From positions 1 through 7,774 of the forward strand of contig CACYDE010000126.1 of assembly GCA_902773045.1 (NCBI GenBank): a DNA stretch of 7,774 bases, in the 5' to 3' direction. The DNA is from an uncultured Ruminococcus sp. GTDB lineage: Bacteria > Bacillota > Clostridia > Oscillospirales > Acutalibacteraceae. The notes under the pieces are model-generated. The model was not told the origin of the DNA. It ran no database searches and saw only the letters and a program-made list of their open reading frames with translations. The position numbers and the translations under genes were made by a program. Of this stretch, positions 1 through 5,161 are shown piece by piece (positions within the stretch are counted from its first letter, which is position 1; every line of letters starts with the position of its first letter).

Positions 1-19
1 CTTCGGGCGTATTTCAAGG
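1..19 (+). repeat. Left copy of a 19-bp inverted repeat at the window ends
   Basis: CTTCGGGCGTATTTCAAGG at the left edge is the exact reverse complement of 7734-7752 near the right edge. A 19-base perfect match is not expected by chance in under 8 kb. The bases that follow differ between the two copies, so only the core is shared. The opposite orientation and the location at both extremes suggest two copies of a dispersed element, possibly where an assembly broke. The repeat overlaps the stop codon of the minus-strand DUF1540 gene. Confidence 0.8.
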
Positions 20-271
20 ACGATGACACAGCCATGCGTGCGCCTGCGCGCCGAACTTGTCTGGATATTTGTTTGGTTTGCTATAGCTTTTAAAACTCTG
101 CTGTGAATCCTTCAATTTGAATGACTCACAATCAACACACTGCTTCACTGTCGGATTTGCTTCATGAGTTCCGATGCTTACGCAGTCAAGGGAACAATAG
201 TTTTCCGCACCGCAGTGATGGGTGCATTCGTCAACGGAACATTTGATACTGTGATTTGCATTCATGTTCAT
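14..271 (-). CDS. Small Cys-rich DUF1540 domain protein
   Basis: This is an 85-residue protein of unknown molecular function. Residues 9-51 match the DUF1540 pattern seen in small Clostridia proteins: an I-K-C start, closely spaced cysteines and a terminal C-x2-C-E-S-F. Cysteines lie at 11, 16, 20, 26, 30, 45 and 48, and His residues at 18-19 could add to a metal site; metal binding is inferred, not shown. There is no signal peptide or membrane segment, so it is probably cytosolic. The start is supported by a ribosome binding site AAGGAAG (complement of 279-285) seven bases before the ATG; an ATG two codons later is the alternative. Residues after about 52 are Lys/Ser/Pro-rich and look disordered. 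The last 14 or so codons are much more GC-rich than the rest and run into the 1-19 repeat, so the C-terminus may be borrowed from the repeat. It is transcribed divergently from the gene at 407. Confidence 0.8.
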   Translation of the reverse strand: MNMNANHSIKCSVDECTHHCGAENYCSLDCVSIGTHEANPTVKQCVDCESFKLKDSQQSFKSYSKPNKYPDKFGAQAHAWLCHRP

Positions 272-302
272 AGAATTACTTCCTTTGTTATCTATAATTA
301 TC

Positions 303-318
303 GCAGAGTCCTCTCTGC
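303..318. promoter_or_regulatory. Perfect palindrome between divergent genes
   Basis: GCAGAG-TCCT-CTCTGC is a 6-bp perfect stem with a 4-base centre. It lies in the 135-bp gap between the divergent genes at 14-271 and 407-745, 32 bases upstream of the minus-strand start. A TATAAT-like hexamer (293-298, plus strand) and a TATAAA-like hexamer (321-326) flank it, but neither has a convincing -35. The position fits an operator or a 5' leader hairpin of the minus-strand transcript. It lacks a T-run on either strand, which argues against a terminator. Confidence 0.35.
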
Positions 319-406
319 TGTATAAATATTATTGTCCGAATCAAATTTTTTATTCAGCGAAACTTTAAAAATTTTTTTGCATATTCTGTATCGAGGAGGC
401 GGTACA

Positions 407-745
407 ATGGAAGCTTTAACAAACACAGCGATCCTGTTTCTTTCGATGATCGGCGTCATAGGAATTATAAGATCACTGATCCGTTTTCTTTCGAGAGATA
501 ATTTTAATGTCAGGAAAATGGTTCTTCCTCTTGACGACAGCTTTGAAAACCCGGAAGCCGTTATCAGAACCGCCGTTTTTTCATCGGAATGGTCGGACAG
601 AGAGTTCGGACGCGAAATTTTCTGCATTTATAAAGGCGAAAACAAGGAATCAAAGGAGATCTGCCGCAGAGTATGTGCGGAATATCCCAACACTTATTAC
701 TACGATATAAATAATTTTGAAAATTCTTTTTTTTGGGGTGAATAA
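407..745 (+). CDS. Small one-pass membrane protein of unknown function
   Basis: I do not recognise a named family. The start at 407 is chosen over an in-frame ATG at 332 because a strong ribosome binding site GAGGAGG (393-399) sits seven bases before it; this gives 112 residues. Residues about 5-28 form a hydrophobic segment (AILFLSMIGVIGIIRSLIRF) with basic residues after it, so the protein is probably an N-terminal membrane anchor with about 80 cytosolic residues. The soluble part has an E-A-V-I-R segment, a short hydrophobic strand (EIFCIYKG), a helix-like stretch (ESKEICRRVCAEYP) and an aromatic YYYD segment, an order that suggests a small alpha/beta fold. It ends 61 bases before recD2, with a promoter-like sequence in and around its last codons, so it may be partly independent of recD2. 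Real coding status is likely from the binding site and codon pattern; function is unknown. Confidence 0.7.
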   Translation: MEALTNTAILFLSMIGVIGIIRSLIRFLSRDNFNVRKMVLPLDDSFENPEAVIRTAVFSSEWSDREFGREIFCIYKGENKESKEICRRVCAEYPNTYYYDINNFENSFFWGE

Positions 746-766
746 TCGGATCATTTGTGATATAAT
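738..766 (+). promoter_or_regulatory. Extended -10 promoter for recD2-comF
   Basis: TGATATAAT at 758-766 is a perfect extended -10 (TG-N-TATAAT). With a 17-base spacer, the -35 position (738-743, GTGAAT) matches only three of six consensus bases, which is usual for extended -10 promoters. Transcription would start near 773, giving a leader of about 34 bases before the recD2 ATG at 807. The -35 overlaps the 3' end of the upstream small gene. Confidence 0.6.
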
Positions 767-792
767 AGAATCGAATGATTATGTATCCAAAC

Positions 793-799
793 AGGGGAA
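793..799 (+). promoter_or_regulatory. Ribosome binding site fixing the recD2 start
   Basis: AGGGGAA lies seven bases before ATG 807. The longer reading frame opens at 717, inside the upstream gene and upstream of the TATAAT, and has no such site; the RecD2 N-terminal domain begins directly after 807. Confidence 0.65.
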
Positions 800-806
800 T
801 TCAAAA

Positions 807-3029
807 ATGGAAAATAATTCTAATGTTTACGAGGTCACCGGTATCATTGACAGCATTGTTTACCGCAATGATTCAAACGGTTACACCGTCCTCAATATAG
901 ACGCGGGAGAAGAACTTGTCTGCGCCGTGGGAACAATGCCGGGGGTCGATGTGGGTGACGAGATCAAAGCCACAGGAATCTTGAAAAACCATCAGACATA
1001 CGGCGAACAGCTTTCGGTGAACTACTTCGAGAGATGTGCTCCGAGTTCGAGCGCAGCAATTTTGAAGTATCTTTCCGGCGGCGCCATAAAAGGTATAGGT
1101 CAGCGAACCGCCGCAAGGATCGTCGAAGAATTCGGAGATGAAACACTCGACGTGATGGAGAACTCTCCGGAGCTTCTGACCCGGATCAAAGGGATAACGC
1201 TCGATAAAGCAAAAAAAATGAGCGAAGATCTGAAAAAGACATTCGGATTCCGCGAGCTTCTTCTCTATCTGAAAAAATATGATATTACTCCCGAGGAATC
1301 GGTCAGGATCTGGAAATATCTTGGGATAGATGCCGAAAAGCTGATCGAAGAAAACCCCTACATTCTCTGTGAAGAGGAAATCGGCATAAGCTTCAAGAGA
1401 GCGGACAGCATCGCAATTATGCAGGATAAAGCCGCAGACAGCGACATAAGGACCAGAGCCGCTATGATACATATTTTAAATCATAACACACAGAACGGTC
1501 ACACATGCCTGCCAAAAGATAAGCTTTCTCAGACCTGCTCGGGATTCACGGGAACAGAACCCGAAAAAATCTCAAATGTTCTCGAAGCCATGATAACAGA
1601 CTCTTCCGTAATCAGCGACGTCCGCGAAAGCGACGGACGGGAATTTATTTTCCTCCCCGCGTATCACCGTGCGGAAACATACTCCGCCGCAAGACTTCAG
1701 ATGCTTCTGAGATTCCCTCCTCAGATAATAAGCGACATTGAAGGTCAGATCAAAGCGATAGAAGAAACTCAGAACATTAAATATGCAGAGCTTCAAAAAG
1801 AAGCAATTTTCAAAGCGCTCACCCAAGGAACGCTCATCCTCACGGGAGGTCCCGGAACGGGAAAAACCACAACGCTCAACGCTATCATAAAGATATTAAA
1901 AGACAACGGTGAAAAGGTTTTCCTTGCTGCCCCGACAGGCAGAGCCGCTCAGAGAATGAGCGAACTGACCGGCTGTGAAGCAAAAACTATCCATCGGCTC
2001 CTTGAAGTCGAATGGACGTCGACAGACAGACCTGTTTTTAAGAAAAACGAACAGAACACCCTTTCGTGCGACGCGCTCATCTTAGACGAGGTTTCCATGA
2101 TCGACGCCATTCTTCTTGAAAGCGTTATGAAGGCTTTTCCGCTCGGCTGCCGGCTGATCCTCGTCGGCGACAGCGATCAGCTTCCCAGCGTAGGAGCGGG
2201 AAACGTTCTCGGAGACCTTATCTCATCGGGGATACTTCCGACCGTTACTCTCAATGAGATCTTCCGCCAGTCGATGCAAAGTCTCATCGTAACTAATGCT
2301 CACAAAATAAACAAAGGCGAGACTCCCGTCATCGACGTCAAAAATAACGACTTCTTTTTCCTTCGCTGCACATCAAATCAAATAATGTCCAACACCATAA
2401 TAGAACTCTGCAAAACACGCCTTCCCCGAACCTACGGCTATTCTCCCACGGAAGACATTCAGGTCCTTTCCCCTTCACGAAAAGGCGATCTCGGAACATT
2501 TGAACTTAACAAAGCGCTCCAGGAGGCTATCAATCCGAAAGCGGACGGAAAGACCGAGATAATCATCAATCAAAGAATTCTCCGTGAAGGAGATAAAGTA
2601 ATGCAGTATAAAAACAATTATAATATCCCATGGACAAGAAGCGACGGCGTCATAGGCGAAGGGATCTTTAACGGAGATATCGGAACGCTGATCGAAGTCA
2701 ACAAATCGAATCAAAAAATCAAAATTCGATTTGAAGACAAGATCGCAACTTACACATACGAAGATATTATCGACGTCGACCTTGCGTACTGCTCAACGAT
2801 CCACAAAAGTCAGGGAAACGAATTTGAAGCTGTTATTATCCCGATGTATAATGCTCCGCCCCAGCTTCTTTACAGAAATCTGCTCTATACGGCAGTGACG
2901 CGCGCCAAGAAGCTGCTTATCCTTGTCGGGAAGCCGGAGATAATGGAACGCATGGTCAGCAACAACAAAAGAACCTTGAGGTATTCCGGACTTAAAGAAT
3001 TTTTACTCAAAGGGATCGAGAAGGGATAA
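807..3029 (+). CDS. recD2: RecD2-family ATP-dependent DNA helicase
   Basis: This is a superfamily 1B 5'-to-3' DNA helicase of the RecD2 type, acting in the cytosol in DNA repair and recombination independently of RecBC. The protein is 740 residues, normal for RecD2. Order: an N-terminal OB-like region (about 5-75), a helix-hairpin-helix region (about 88-110, GGAIKGIGQRTAARIVEEFG), a RecD2-specific helical region, then the helicase core. Motifs seen: Walker A GGPGTGKTT (347-355, Lys353), Walker B LDEVSM (Asp427-Glu428), motif III LVGDSDQLPS (452-461), motif IV-like LNEIFRQ, motif V STIHKSQG and motif VI YTAVTRA (694-700, arginine finger Arg699). All key residues are intact. There is no membrane segment. 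The start at 807 is set by the ribosome binding site and by homology; extension to 717 would add about 30 unrelated residues. The comF-family gene follows two bases after the stop, so the two are translated from one mRNA. The pairing with comF suggests a role in processing or recombining DNA, but RecD2 is also a general repair helicase. Confidence 0.95.
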   Translation: MENNSNVYEVTGIIDSIVYRNDSNGYTVLNIDAGEELVCAVGTMPGVDVGDEIKATGILKNHQTYGEQLSVNYFERCAPSSSAAILKYLSGGAIKGIGQRTAARIVEEFGDETLDVMENSPELLTRIKGITLDKAKKMSEDLKKTFGFRELLLYLKKYDITPEESVRIWKYLGIDAEKLIEENPYILCEEEIGISFKRADSIAIMQDKAADSDIRTRAAMIHILNHNTQNGHTCLPKDKLSQTCSGFTGTEPEKISNVLEAMITDSSVISDVRESDGREFIFLPAYHRAETYSAARLQMLLRFPPQIISDIEGQIKAIEETQNIKYAELQKEAIFKALTQGTLILTGGPGTGKTTTLNAIIKILKDNGEKVFLAAPTGRAAQRMSELTGCEAKTIHRLLEVEWTSTDRPVFKKNEQNTLSCDALILDEVSMIDAILLESVMKAFPLGCRLILVGDSDQLPSVGAGNVLGDLISSGILPTVTLNEIFRQSMQSLIVTNAHKINKGETPVIDVKNNDFFFLRCTSNQIMSNTIIELCKTRLPRTYGYSPTEDIQVLSPSRKGDLGTFELNKALQEAINPKADGKTEIIINQRILREGDKVMQYKNNYNIPWTRSDGVIGEGIFNGDIGTLIEVNKSNQKIKIRFEDKIATYTYEDIIDVDLAYCSTIHKSQGNEFEAVIIPMYNAPPQLLYRNLLYTAVTRAKKLLILVGKPEIMERMVSNNKRTLRYSGLKEFLLKGIEKG

Positions 3030-3031
3030 AT

Positions 3032-3655
3032 ATGTCCTGCAGCAAAAATAATGAAAACCTGTTTCACCGCTGCGTTTTCTGTTACGAAAAAACAAAAGCT
3101 CCATCTGCGGCATGTGATAAATGCCGGAATCTTCTGAGGATCGTTCCTCACGAAACAATACTGCCAAACAAATGCAGATGCATCTCGGCATTCCGCTATG
3201 AGGGAGAATATAAGCTTTCGGTTCTTAATTATAAATCGGGAGGAAAATATAAAAAGCTCGCCGATCCATATTCTCTGATACTGAGCAAAACAATATCCGG
3301 GCTGTACGGTGATATAAAATTCGACTGTTACACAGGCGTTCCGACCTTAAAAAATCTTTTCAAATTCGATCAGGTCAGACCGCTTGCCGAAAAGACCGCA
3401 GCAAGAGATAACGTTGAATATAAAGAGCTGCTGATCCAGACCAAAAAGAAAAAAGCTCAAAGACTTCTCAAAGAGTCCGAACGTGAAAACAACGTAAGAA
3501 ATATTTTCAAATGCGTTAACAATGAATATATCCAAGGAAAAACAATACTGCTGTTTGACGATGTCGTTACGACAGGTTCAACTCTCACCGAATGTTCAAA
3601 CGCACTTATGAGATCGGGCGCGGAAAAAGTTTTTTGCGTTACGATCGACTGGTAA
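3032..3655 (+). CDS. comF: ComF family protein (zinc ribbon plus phosphoribosyltransferase fold)
   Basis: This 207-residue protein matches ComF/GntX-type proteins, which in Bacillus and Haemophilus are needed for natural transformation, though the biochemical reaction is unclear. Two CxxC pairs (Cys14, Cys17, Cys28, Cys31) form the N-terminal zinc ribbon. The middle has the ComF pattern of an F-R-Y-E-G strand, a V-P-T-L segment and a DQVRPLAEKTA helix. The KKKKAQRLLKESERENNVRNIF region corresponds to the family's T-x2-Q-x2-L-x5-R-x2-N-V stretch. The PRPP-binding loop is ILLFDDVVTTGST (172-184, Asp176-Asp177). The length is at the short end for the family. The ribosome binding site AGAAGGG (3019-3025) lies inside the last codons of recD2, and the gap is two bases, so translational coupling is likely. 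Conserved ComF genes also occur in species not known to be competent, so competence itself is inference. Confidence 0.9.
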   Translation: MSCSKNNENLFHRCVFCYEKTKAPSAACDKCRNLLRIVPHETILPNKCRCISAFRYEGEYKLSVLNYKSGGKYKKLADPYSLILSKTISGLYGDIKFDCYTGVPTLKNLFKFDQVRPLAEKTAARDNVEYKELLIQTKKKKAQRLLKESERENNVRNIFKCVNNEYIQGKTILLFDDVVTTGSTLTECSNALMRSGAEKVFCVTIDW

Positions 3656-3661
3656 CGGCAG

Positions 3662-3706
3662 TTATTTTAACAATAAACGATTCAAAATCGAAATAAAAAT
3701 ATTTTT
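3662..3706 (+). terminator. Weak terminator candidate after comF
   Basis: CGATT-CAA-AATCG (3678-3690) is a small perfect hairpin. TTATTT (3662-3667) can pair with AAATAA downstream to lengthen it, and a T5 run lies at 3702-3706. The stem is AT-rich and weak. Its location, between the end of the recD2-comF unit and a strong promoter at 3732, is the main support. Confidence 0.3.
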
Positions 3707-3731
3707 CTGCCACTAAATAATTTGTTACATA

Positions 3732-3761
3732 TTGACAAAGTGGCTAAACGTATAATATAAT
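3732..3761 (+). promoter_or_regulatory. Near-consensus sigma-A promoter for the mreB-like gene
   Basis: TTGACA (3732-3737) and TATAAT (3756-3761) are both perfect, with an 18-base spacer. Further TATAAT copies at 3751-3756 and 3765-3770 have poorer spacing (13 and 27). Transcription would start near 3768, leaving a leader of about 138 bases before the gene. This is the strongest promoter in the window. Confidence 0.8.
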
Positions 3762-3807
3762 TTATATAATAGACGGTTTTATAAAGTTGATTATTGTTTT
3801 TACGGGT

Positions 3808-3843
3808 TCCCCATCCGCAGCATCAATGATCTGCGCATTGGGA
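3808..3843 (+). promoter_or_regulatory. Structured 5' leader hairpin before the mreB-like gene
   Basis: CGCAG (3816-3820) pairs with CTGCG (3831-3835); inside, ATC pairs with GAT around an AAT loop with a single bulged C. Outside, TA/TA and TCCC/GGGA (3808-3811 with 3840-3843) pair across two mismatches, giving a long interrupted stem. A self-complementary GGACGTCC (3841-3848) and GGGTTCCCC (3804-3812) offer competing pairings. I recognise no known riboswitch class. No T-run follows, so if regulatory it would act on translation or RNA stability. Confidence 0.35.
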
Positions 3844-3886
3844 CGTCCGCATAAAAAGTGATTAAAGAAAAGAAAAGATAATCCGC

Positions 3887-3893
3887 AAAGGAG
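3887..3893 (+). promoter_or_regulatory. Ribosome binding site deciding the mreB-like start
   Basis: AAAGGAG is immediately followed by an in-frame ATG at 3894, which is too close to be used. The ATG at 3906 is 12 bases downstream, slightly long but workable, and yields an N-terminus (MSVDIAIDLGT) matching MreB proteins. Confidence 0.6.
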
Positions 3894-3905
3894 ATGTGTA
3901 AAATA

Positions 3906-4928
3906 ATGAGTGTGGATATTGCAATAGATCTCGGAACTTCAAACACCAGAATTTACATTGCCGGCAAAGGCAAGTTTCTCGACGAACCTTCGGTCGTCAC
4001 TATAAACCTCGACAACGACGATGTTATAGCTGTCGGGCATGACGCCTATAGTATGATGGGAAGAACATCTCAGCGGTTAAGCACTATCGAACCGATCGTG
4101 GGCGGAGTTATTTCCGATTTTTACCTCGTTGAAAACATGATAAAGATCCAGCTGGGCAAAGCAAACGTCAGCCGCGTCGTAAAACCGAGAGTAGTCGCAT
4201 GTATTCCCGGAGAGATCACCGATGTTGAACGAAGAGCTGTCGTCAACTCCATTCTTTCGATCGGAGTCCGCAGCGTCAGCCTGATCGAAGCTTCAAAAGC
4301 CGCTGCGATAGGCGCGGGACTCGACATCAGAAGCCCTCACGGACGCCTCGTTCTTGACATAGGAGGAGGAACAACGGATATCGCCGTGATATCTCTGGGA
4401 GATATTTCGGTTTCAAGATCCATGAAGGTCGCCGGGAACAGCTTTGACGAGGAGATCATCCGTTATGTCAGAAGAAAGTATAATCTGATTATCGGAAAGG
4501 TCACCGCTCAAAAGGCAAAGTTCGAGATAGGCGCAGTTATCAAGCCCGAGGCTGAAAAGAAATACACCGTCAAGGGAAGAAATACCGTAACGGGACTTCC
4601 GCAGGCGGTCGAGGTCTCAAACACCGAACTTTTCGAAGACCTCAGTGAGATCGCTATCCAGATCGCAAGTCAGGTTCAGGACGTTCTTGAAGAAACTCCT
4701 CCGGAACTGGTCGGAGATATTTATAAGGACGGAATAGTCCTGACAGGCGGCGGTTCTTTGATCTACGGTCTTGACAAGCTGATCGGAAGTCAGGTCAAGA
4801 TCGACGTTCATATCGCCGACAATCCGTCAGACTGCGTTATCAACGGCTGCGGATATTCACTCAAATATATAGGTCAGGAAGAGATCGACGAAAACGGAGC
4901 GGTAAATCCGCTCAGCATGCCATACTGA
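3906..4928 (+). CDS. MreB/Mbl-family actin-like protein with altered catalytic site
   Basis: This 340-residue protein is an MreB-family bacterial actin, which forms ATP-dependent filaments under the membrane that guide cell wall synthesis. Seen: phosphate-1 loop DIAIDLGTSNTRIY (4-17), the EPSVV segment, I-A-V-G-H-D-A, the phosphate-2 loop LVLDIGGGTTDIAVIS (148-163, Asp151), R-x-V-A-G-N-S-F-D-E-x-I, the TPPEL segment and the adenosine-site loop LTGGGSLI. Sequence similarity extends over the full MreB length. The striking change is at residues 127-130: canonical MreB has I-E-E-P, here it is I-E-A-S. By spacing (22 residues to the phosphate-2 Asp, as in E. coli 143 to 165), Ala129 replaces the glutamate that positions the hydrolytic water. 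This may be a paralogue rather than the main mreB, and mreC/mreD do not follow. The ATG at 3894 would add four residues but overlaps the ribosome binding site. It has its own strong promoter. I leave the symbol blank because mreB, mbl and mreBH cannot be told apart here. Confidence 0.9.
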   Translation: MSVDIAIDLGTSNTRIYIAGKGKFLDEPSVVTINLDNDDVIAVGHDAYSMMGRTSQRLSTIEPIVGGVISDFYLVENMIKIQLGKANVSRVVKPRVVACIPGEITDVERRAVVNSILSIGVRSVSLIEASKAAAIGAGLDIRSPHGRLVLDIGGGTTDIAVISLGDISVSRSMKVAGNSFDEEIIRYVRRKYNLIIGKVTAQKAKFEIGAVIKPEAEKKYTVKGRNTVTGLPQAVEVSNTELFEDLSEIAIQIASQVQDVLEETPPELVGDIYKDGIVLTGGGSLIYGLDKLIGSQVKIDVHIADNPSDCVINGCGYSLKYIGQEEIDENGAVNPLSMPY

Positions 4929-4972
4929 TTTTTCCTGATACGATCCTATCATTTTATTGTATCGTGATGACA

Positions 4973-5000
4973 TTGACAGTCACATACATCTCATTTGAAT
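4973..5000 (+). promoter_or_regulatory. Promoter candidate for the kinase gene
   Basis: A perfect TTGACA (4973-4978) is followed after 16 bases by TTGAAT (4995-5000), which matches four of six -10 bases including the final A-A-T. Transcription would begin near 5007 and include the hairpin-rich leader. The -10 is imperfect, so read-through from the mreB-like gene is also possible; no convincing terminator separates them. Confidence 0.4.
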
Positions 5001-5004
5001 TTAT

Positions 5005-5161
5005 ACCGTTCTTCGGTCTCTCCCAAGGGTGCGGCCGGAGACATCATAAGACGTAACTGTGTAAAGCACAGTCTGAGCCTGCCATGCAGGCAGCTTCACT
5101 GAAACTGAAAACATTTCCGGTGAAGAAGAGTATTATTGCGAAATAAAAGGACGATGACAAA
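5005..5161 (+). promoter_or_regulatory. Leader of the kinase gene with three consecutive hairpins
   Basis: In order: ACTGTG-TAAAG-CACAGT (5056-5072, 6-bp stem), GCCTGC-CAT-GCAGGC (5077-5091, 6-bp stem), and CTTCACTG with CGGTGAAG (5094-5101 with 5118-5125, 8 bp including one G-T pair, 16-base loop). Upstream, GTCTC (5016-5020) can pair with GAGAC (5038-5042), and ACCG/CGGT form a small stem at 5005-5017. The ribosome binding site AAGGA (5147-5151) lies 10 bases before ATG 5162. The dense, non-overlapping stems look like a cis-acting RNA, but I match no known class and there is no T-run for attenuation. Confidence 0.4.

Noticed and set aside
332..406. Longer in-frame start for the small membrane protein.
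   Set aside because: The ATG at 332 has no ribosome binding site and would place a T-rich, A-rich stretch in the coding region; the ATG at 407 has an excellent site.
717..806. Upstream extension of recD2.
   Set aside because: It overlaps the preceding gene, includes the TATAAT promoter box, and its translation has no RecD2 similarity.
873..1472. 199-codon open frame on the minus strand inside recD2.
   Set aside because: It lies opposite conserved RecD2 sequence, has no recognisable domain and no binding site; it is a shadow of codon use.
4935..4968. Inverted repeat just after the mreB-like gene (GATAC with GTATC) as a terminator.
   Set aside because: The stem is short with wobble pairs and an 11-base loop, and no T-run follows.
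5005..5125. Known riboswitch classes (c-di-GMP, THF, NiCo) for the kinase leader.
   Set aside because: The conserved core motifs of these classes are not present as I remember them; only the hairpins can be supported.
16..5159. 13-base direct match AAGGACGATGACA at 16-28 and 5147-5159.
   Set aside because: About half a match of this length is expected by chance in a window of this size. The second copy is simply the ribosome binding site region of the kinase gene.
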